From contig WASR01000287.1 in NCBI GenBank assembly GCA_009712615.1, positions 1 to 11,235 on the forward strand: 11,235 bases of DNA, in the 5' to 3' direction. The translations under genes and the position numbers were made by a program. The notes below the pieces were generated by a model, which worked only from the letters and a program-made list of their open reading frames with translations, made no database searches and had not been told where the DNA came from. Below, one piece after another: positions 7,064-11,235 of this stretch; the first letter of the stretch is position 1, and each line of letters starts with the position of its first letter. The DNA is from Methanobacterium sp. (GTDB lineage: Archaea; Methanobacteriota; Methanobacteria; Methanobacteriales; Methanobacteriaceae).

Positions 7064-8869
7064 ATGAAAAAATCAACTCAACTCACTGGAATGAAAGCTG
7101 AAAAAACCAGTTTAAGGGAGTATCCAAGAAAAATTGGTAGAAAAGTAAAGGCTAAAATCAAGGGCACAAATAAACCCAACAGGGACAGTCGTAGCTTCAG
7201 GGACTTCTCAGGATTTCTTAAAAATTCAATGATCTCCCCAGTGATACATGCACCATTTAGGGAGCAGGATAAAAGGTGTTTTGCAACCATGGAAAACATT
7301 TCCAAGTACTTGGAATCCATGGCCCTAACGAATATGGATGATTTGGTCACAGTTGTGCTGCCTGTGCACAACAGGGTAGGTACTGTGAGAAGTTCTATAG
7401 AATCTGTTTTAAATCAGACTTACACTAAATTTGAGCTCATAATAATTGATGATGGTAGTGATGACGGTTCTGATGAACTTTTAAAATCTATCAACGATGA
7501 AAGAATAGTACTCATGTACAATAAAGAACGTGGAGGAGTTTCTAAAGCAAGAAATATGGGGCTGGAATCTGCCAAGGGAAAATATGTTGCATATCTAGAT
7601 TCTGACAACATGTGGGATCCGCGCTACCTTGCAGCCATGGTTGGTGCCTTTAAAAAACTTCCAGATGCTGATGCTGTTTACAGTGGTCAGTTTCTGTATA
7701 AGGGTGACAACAAACACCCATACGCTGTTCGCTTCGGAAGTTTCAACAGATCCCTCTTAAACAACCGTAATTACATCGATATTAATTCACTTTGTCATAA
7801 AAGGGAATTAGTAGAAAATGTTGGGGTCTTCGATGAATCCTTGGAAAGGCTGGTTGACTACGATCTCATACTTAGAATATCAGAATCTGCTCAAATATAT
7901 TCAGTTCCAGTGCTTCTATCTTACTACTACTTCGACAATGCTGAAAATACCATAACCAACATACCAGGTTATGTGAGTTACCTCGAAACAGTGCGTGAAA
8001 AACGTGACATCAGGAAGGAAAGGAAAAGTAGAGAGCTTTCAAATTCTGGGCCAACATTGGATCAAGGTGTGAGTATAATCATACCCAACTACGAAGCTCT
8101 CGAAGATCTGAAGGAATGTTTTAATTCCATACAGGAACTCTATGGCAGCGAAGTTGAAGTTGTTGTTGTTGATAATGCCTCATCAAAACCTGTTACAGAT
8201 TATTTAGATGATATGGCAGATAATAACAGGATAAAGCTCATTAAAAATGTTGTGAACTATGGTTTTACCTATGCAGTAAATCAAGGAATTGAAATTTCAA
8301 AACCTGAAAATGATATTCTTCTAATGAACAACGATTCCATTCTAACTCCAGGATCCATTGAGGCACTTCAAAAAACAGCACACAAACTGTCTGATGCAGG
8401 TATCGTAGTTCCTCAACAGGTTTTACCTGCTGAAACTAAGACAATTAATGAACATGTTCCATTTGCATATTCATGGTACGAATGTGATGTGAATCTGTCA
8501 AAGGCCCATAACAACATCATAAATGTTCCAGTTTTCCATTCTGGAAATGTGGTTGAACTCAGTTTTGCACCGTTCTTCTGTGTGTACATCAAACGTGAAG
8601 TGCTTGACAGTTCTGTTGGGCTGGATCCTGAATACGGTCGTCACTACAGATCTGACCGTGTGTACTGTAACTTCATCAGGCACATCATGAATTTGAAGGT
8701 TTATTACGTTGTGGATGCAGTTGTTTATCATAAACTGCAAAAATCGACAGATGATCTGTCCAGCAAACCAAGTAAAGGAACCAGCTTCGATTTGATGTTC
8801 AAAAAGAACCAGTGGGATGAAGAATTGGCAGCCGAGTTAGGCTATAAAAAACCTGTATGGGATTTCTAA
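7064..8869 (+). CDS. Tandem-domain family 2 glycosyltransferase (GT2-GT2)
   Basis: This is probably a cytosolic or membrane-associated enzyme that adds two sugars, or a repeating pair, to a surface glycan; donor and acceptor are unknown. The start is ATG 7064, with GGTG at 7052-7055 eight bases upstream. Residues 1-90 are a basic extension (IGRKVKAKIKG) with no known domain and no membrane helix. Domain 1 (about 94-295) has VTVVLPVHNR, IIDDGSDDGS (127-136) and the DxD motif YLDSDN (177-182, D179 and D181). Domain 2 (about 335-560) has VSIIIPNYEALEDL, VVVVDNASS (366-374) and LLMNNDS (419-425) as its DxD equivalent. It lacks a clean ED-x-D motif, with DPEYGRHYRSDRVYC (521-535) in that region. 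Both domains therefore keep metal-binding acidic residues, unlike the upstream GT2 half. It is last in the plus-strand unit. Related two-domain GT2 enzymes are common in O-antigen, S-layer glycan and teichoic-acid-like loci. Confidence 0.88.
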   Translation: MKKSTQLTGMKAEKTSLREYPRKIGRKVKAKIKGTNKPNRDSRSFRDFSGFLKNSMISPVIHAPFREQDKRCFATMENISKYLESMALTNMDDLVTVVLPVHNRVGTVRSSIESVLNQTYTKFELIIIDDGSDDGSDELLKSINDERIVLMYNKERGGVSKARNMGLESAKGKYVAYLDSDNMWDPRYLAAMVGAFKKLPDADAVYSGQFLYKGDNKHPYAVRFGSFNRSLLNNRNYIDINSLCHKRELVENVGVFDESLERLVDYDLILRISESAQIYSVPVLLSYYYFDNAENTITNIPGYVSYLETVREKRDIRKERKSRELSNSGPTLDQGVSIIIPNYEALEDLKECFNSIQELYGSEVEVVVVDNASSKPVTDYLDDMADNNRIKLIKNVVNYGFTYAVNQGIEISKPENDILLMNNDSILTPGSIEALQKTAHKLSDAGIVVPQQVLPAETKTINEHVPFAYSWYECDVNLSKAHNNIINVPVFHSGNVVELSFAPFFCVYIKREVLDSSVGLDPEYGRHYRSDRVYCNFIRHIMNLKVYYVVDAVVYHKLQKSTDDLSSKPSKGTSFDLMFKKNQWDEELAAELGYKKPVWDF

Positions 8870-8948
8870 TACAAGTCCATCGTAAAAATCAAACCAGATC
8901 CATTTCTGAATTAATGGATTAAATCAACTGGTAAATACACAATAAGAT

Positions 8949-9007
8949 AAAAAAAAATGGATTGAAAAGAATTGAATTTTTTCACATTCTACAGATTAAA
9001 TTCAATT
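8949..9007 (-). terminator. Hairpin and U-tract terminator between convergent glycosyltransferase genes
   Basis: AATTGAATTT (8970-8979) and AAATTCAATT (8998-9007) form a perfect 10-base inverted repeat with an 18-base loop that overlaps the stop codon of the minus-strand gene. On the minus strand it is followed, 12 bases on, by a run of nine U (A9 on the plus strand at 8949-8957). On the plus strand the only T-run is T6 at 8977-8982, inside the stem, so the element may serve both directions. The rest of 8870-9006 shows no coding signal. Confidence 0.6.
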
Positions 9008-10239
9008 TATTTTCTACTTTTGATTCTATCAAAGATATTATGAGTTTTATATTTAACATAGCCTCTAAAGGTTAAATATTCTTTAAACTGTTTTGTTTCC
9101 CTGTTTAATTTAGTTTTCAACCTTTTTAGTTCTTGATTCTCTGATCTTAGTTTTGTTAATTCTGATCTTAACCTTTCATTGTCTGAATGGATCGATCTAT
9201 TATTTTTTTTGATCTTCCTGTTTAGATTCTCCAAGTCCCTGATCTTGAACTTTTTGTTTACATTATCCTTAAACAGCTCAAATTCCTTTCGAGTATCCGA
9301 CCTTAGAATGTTCAAATAATTTCTTTTGTTATGTTTAAGTTCATTTAATTCTTCATCTGTTAAATTCATGGCCTTGAAATCTTGTTTAATTAATTCAAAA
9401 AATTCTTGTCTGTGTACTTCATCAACTTGGAAGTATCGATGAATCACTGCGCTAATCTTCTTGTCTATAACTTCGGCCTTGTAATCCTCATAATTTGGTA
9501 GGGACTTAAAACATTCCATGTTCAAGTTTTGAATCTTCACTATGTCAAAAAATCTCTTATCGGCACCTGAAGTTATAGAACCTTCTCTGTTAATTCTGTG
9601 AATGTATAGAGGTTCCATTACCAGTGATACTTTATCAGCATTTAAATATGTATGATAGAAGAATGGGTTGTCCTCAAATATGAGTCCTTCAGGAAATTTA
9701 GCCTCGATTCGATCTATAAATTCTGATTTATATATTTTGTTGTATGCATTAACCGCCAACAACAATATACAGTCTTTTGTATCTTTATAATTGAAAGTAC
9801 CCTCATTAAACCTTTCATCCAAACATTTAAGATCGTAATAGTGGTCAGCTTCTGCTTCCCCATTGTTTTCATCTATGATTCCTATGGTACACATCACCAT
9901 GTCACTGTCATAATTTTTAGCATTGTTGTACAGTTTCTCATACATGGTTGTGTCTACATAATCATCAGAATCCACAAATCCAATATATTCCCCTTTAACC
10001 TCCAGCATACCTGTATTTCTTGCAGCTCCCAGACCTGCATTTTCCTTGTTTATGATCTTTATTCTATCATCCTTCGATGCGAATACCTCTAATATTTCAG
10101 TCGATCCATCTGTTGATCCATCATTTACGCATATAATTTCTATTTCTTTGAGTGTTTGACTAACGAGACTCTCTAAACACTGGCCTAGATAGTTTTCGAT
10201 GTTATAAACTGGAACAATAATTGAAATTTTACAATTCAT
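9007..10239 (-). CDS. Family 2 glycosyltransferase with C-terminal coiled coil
   Basis: This 410-residue protein is a GT-A glycosyltransferase with a long helical tail; its sugar and acceptor are unknown. Residues 4-210 are a textbook GT2 domain: ISIIVPVYNIENYLGQCLESL, ICVNDGSTDGS (36-46), NAGLGAARNTG (67-77) and the DxD motif FVDSDDYVD (88-96). The later acidic FEDNPFF (188-194) fits the position of the catalytic base. Residues about 334-388 are highly charged with leucine heptads (LRSELTKLRSENQELKRLKT) and should form a coiled coil. It ends in a basic, aromatic tail, YVKYKTHNIFDRIKSRK. The start ATG has AGGAGAT (plus-strand 10244-10250) four bases upstream, and no signal peptide or membrane helix is visible. 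It lies 75 bases downstream of the GT32-like gene on the same strand. Confidence 0.9.
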   Translation of the reverse strand: MNCKISIIVPVYNIENYLGQCLESLVSQTLKEIEIICVNDGSTDGSTEILEVFASKDDRIKIINKENAGLGAARNTGMLEVKGEYIGFVDSDDYVDTTMYEKLYNNAKNYDSDMVMCTIGIIDENNGEAEADHYYDLKCLDERFNEGTFNYKDTKDCILLLAVNAYNKIYKSEFIDRIEAKFPEGLIFEDNPFFYHTYLNADKVSLVMEPLYIHRINREGSITSGADKRFFDIVKIQNLNMECFKSLPNYEDYKAEVIDKKISAVIHRYFQVDEVHRQEFFELIKQDFKAMNLTDEELNELKHNKRNYLNILRSDTRKEFELFKDNVNKKFKIRDLENLNRKIKKNNRSIHSDNERLRSELTKLRSENQELKRLKTKLNRETKQFKEYLTFRGYVKYKTHNIFDRIKSRK

Positions 10240-10263
10240 GGGAATCTCCTAACTGGTTAATAC

Positions 10264-10288
10264 ATAAAAAAAAATCTTAGTTAACTAA
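10264..10288 (-). terminator. Palindrome plus U9: terminator of the GT32-like gene
   Basis: On the minus strand, 26 bases after the stop codon, the perfect 12-base palindrome TTAGTTAACTAA (10277-10288) is followed by GA and nine T (A9 at 10266-10274 on the plus strand). This looks like a small stem (TTAG/CTAA) with a U-tract. The whole element lies inside the 75-base gap before the next minus-strand gene, so it could equally act as an operator or attenuator in that gene's leader. Confidence 0.5.
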
Positions 10289-10304
10289 CAATTCCCATCA
10301 CGAC

Positions 10305-10312
10305 TTATAAAT
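10305..10312 (-). promoter_or_regulatory. Candidate TATA box for the coiled-coil GT2 gene
   Basis: ATTTATAA on the minus strand lies about 65-73 bases before the start codon, predicting a transcript start near 10282 and a leader of about 40 bases. That start falls within the palindrome at 10277-10288, and the U9 run would lie in the leader. The terminator and promoter readings of this gap therefore compete. Confidence 0.35.
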
Positions 10313-10314
10313 TT

Positions 10315-11235
10315 TTAGGTTTCCATATTTAATAAATCTCTAATTTTATTGAAGTACTGTTCTTCATCGTTACTTGAAGAAATAATACCCTTCAGGTCGT
10401 AATAAAATCCATTTTTAGCTGTTTCATGACTATTTCTATCTGCCCTAAACATTGCATTCCATATATGAAATCCCCATATTTCATCTAAGTTTAATTTAGG
10501 CACAACACGTTCTGAAGGATTTAGATACTCGTCATAGTCAAAGAAATTAATTGGAGATGCGAAGTTGGGATCAGACAGGTACATATAATATTCCCTATGA
10601 TGTGTGTCCATTACGGATTTAAGCAGGACAGGACCTGTTTCTCCATGTTTAACATTGTCTAGATCCATTGTTTTCAAGGTATTTCTTATGCATTTTAACA
10701 GTTCATCATCCTTAGAAAGCCGTAAAAATCCATTATTTGGACGAATACTGCCATCAATCCCGTATTGAGATGAAATAATAGGACCATCAGGAAGTGCATC
10801 GTTGATATTTTTTACAGCTAAAATATCACAATCAAACCATGATTTATAAGTCTCCTGTAAGCATTTATACCTGAAAATATTGGCAAATCCTGAGTAGGAT
10901 CCCTTGTTAAAACCTTCTTTATAGGTAAATATTTCAGATTCATCCATAACATCGTTGGCATCTGCAATCTCCACACCAACTGGAACATTTTTTAGATCTT
11001 CATAAGTGTACAGTGTGACTTTGTGGCCAGTTAGCAGCATGGATTTAATGGAAAGATGCTGTAATTCTGGTAAACTGTTATTTTCACTTATCCATAGTGT
11101 GAACAGTTCATTGTTTCTTTGTTTACTCTTAATCCTACTATTCACATAACGATTTAGGGCATCTTGTGATGATTCTAGTAATTTATCCGAGTTTCCAAAC
11201 AGAAGGTAATCCTTAAACAGTTTTTTATTTATATT
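10315..11235 (-). CDS. GT32-like glycosyltransferase (DxD sugar-transferase fold), 5' end beyond the window
   Basis: This resembles the glycosyltransferases of capsule and mannosyl/galactosyl transfer that carry the Gly_transf_sug DxD domain. Numbering from the GTG at 11145, ELFTLWISENNSLP (13-26) is the first strand, followed by HKVTLYTYEDL (41-51) and FANIFRYKCLQETYKSWFDCDILAVKN (87-113). The last of these has the metal-binding D105-C-D107. PNNGFLRLSK (136-145), HGETGPVLL (167-175) and WGFHIWNAMF (224-233, with H227) match the later GT32 motifs. The usual start would be GTG 11145, but it has no ribosome-binding site. The frame stays open upstream to the right edge of the window, adding 30 plausible codons (KKLFKDYLLFGNSDKLLESS and on). 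I therefore treat the gene as 5'-truncated by the window and longer than 306 residues. The extra part may be another domain. Confidence 0.78.
   Translation of the reverse strand, partial: NINKKLFKDYLLFGNSDKLLESSQDALNRYVNSRIKSKQRNNELFTLWISENNSLPELQHLSIKSMLLTGHKVTLYTYEDLKNVPVGVEIADANDVMDESEIFTYKEGFNKGSYSGFANIFRYKCLQETYKSWFDCDILAVKNINDALPDGPIISSQYGIDGSIRPNNGFLRLSKDDELLKCIRNTLKTMDLDNVKHGETGPVLLKSVMDTHHREYYMYLSDPNFASPINFFDYDEYLNPSERVVPKLNLDEIWGFHIWNAMFRADRNSHETAKNGFYYDLKGIISSSNDEEQYFNKIRDLLNMET

Noticed and set aside
9841..10092. 83-codon plus-strand frame inside the coiled-coil GT2 gene
   Set aside because: It is antisense to the conserved GT2 motifs and has no binding site. Its hydrophobic look comes from the complement of Asp- and Asn-rich codons.
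11142..11147. ATGTGA overlap at the GT32-like start, suggesting an upstream gene's stop overlapping GTG
   Set aside because: The frame that ends at this TGA has TAG and TAA codons a few codons upstream, so no gene ends here.

Overview
The window looks like part of a cell-surface glycan locus from a methanogenic archaeon of the Methanobacteriales (Methanobacterium-like). The DNA is AT-rich. Genes are preceded by GGTG or GAGGTGA ribosome-binding sites and archaeal-type TATA boxes, and several are followed by runs of T. The first gene encodes a secreted beta-helix 'adhesin-like' protein with GGAIYN repeats and a terminal NWWG motif, a type abundant in that order. The taxonomic call is inferred from these traits and was not searched.

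Layout. 83-2071 (+) is the secreted right-handed beta-helix protein, followed by a cluster of T-tracts. 2227-4022 (+) is a two-gene unit, rmlD then rmlA, for dTDP-L-rhamnose synthesis; rmlB and rmlC are not in the window. 4172-8869 (+) is a probable transcription unit with its own TATA box. It holds a small alpha/beta-hydrolase-like protein, a large two-domain glycosyltransferase gene interrupted by two in-frame stop codons, and a tandem GT2-GT2 glycosyltransferase. At 8870-9006 the transcription units converge, with a hairpin and a U-tract. 9007-10239 (-) is a GT2 enzyme with a C-terminal coiled coil. 10315 to the right edge (-) is a GT32-like, DxD-containing glycosyltransferase that continues past the end of the window.

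How the genes may work together (inference): RmlA and RmlD supply activated rhamnose. At least four glycosyltransferase polypeptides, one probably inactivated, assemble a surface polysaccharide or protein-linked glycan. The hydrolase-like protein may modify that glycan, for example by adding or removing an acyl group. The beta-helix protein is a surface or secreted product that could carry or bind it.

The most notable observation is the gene at 5015-6991. The reading frame is continuous except for TAA at 5324 and TAG at 5342. These sit inside what is otherwise a textbook GT2 strand motif (NLT-stop-PNLEI-stop-VIG), so the fault is a pair of nonsense codons and not a frameshift. I found no RNA genes, CRISPR arrays, insertion sequences or integrase genes.
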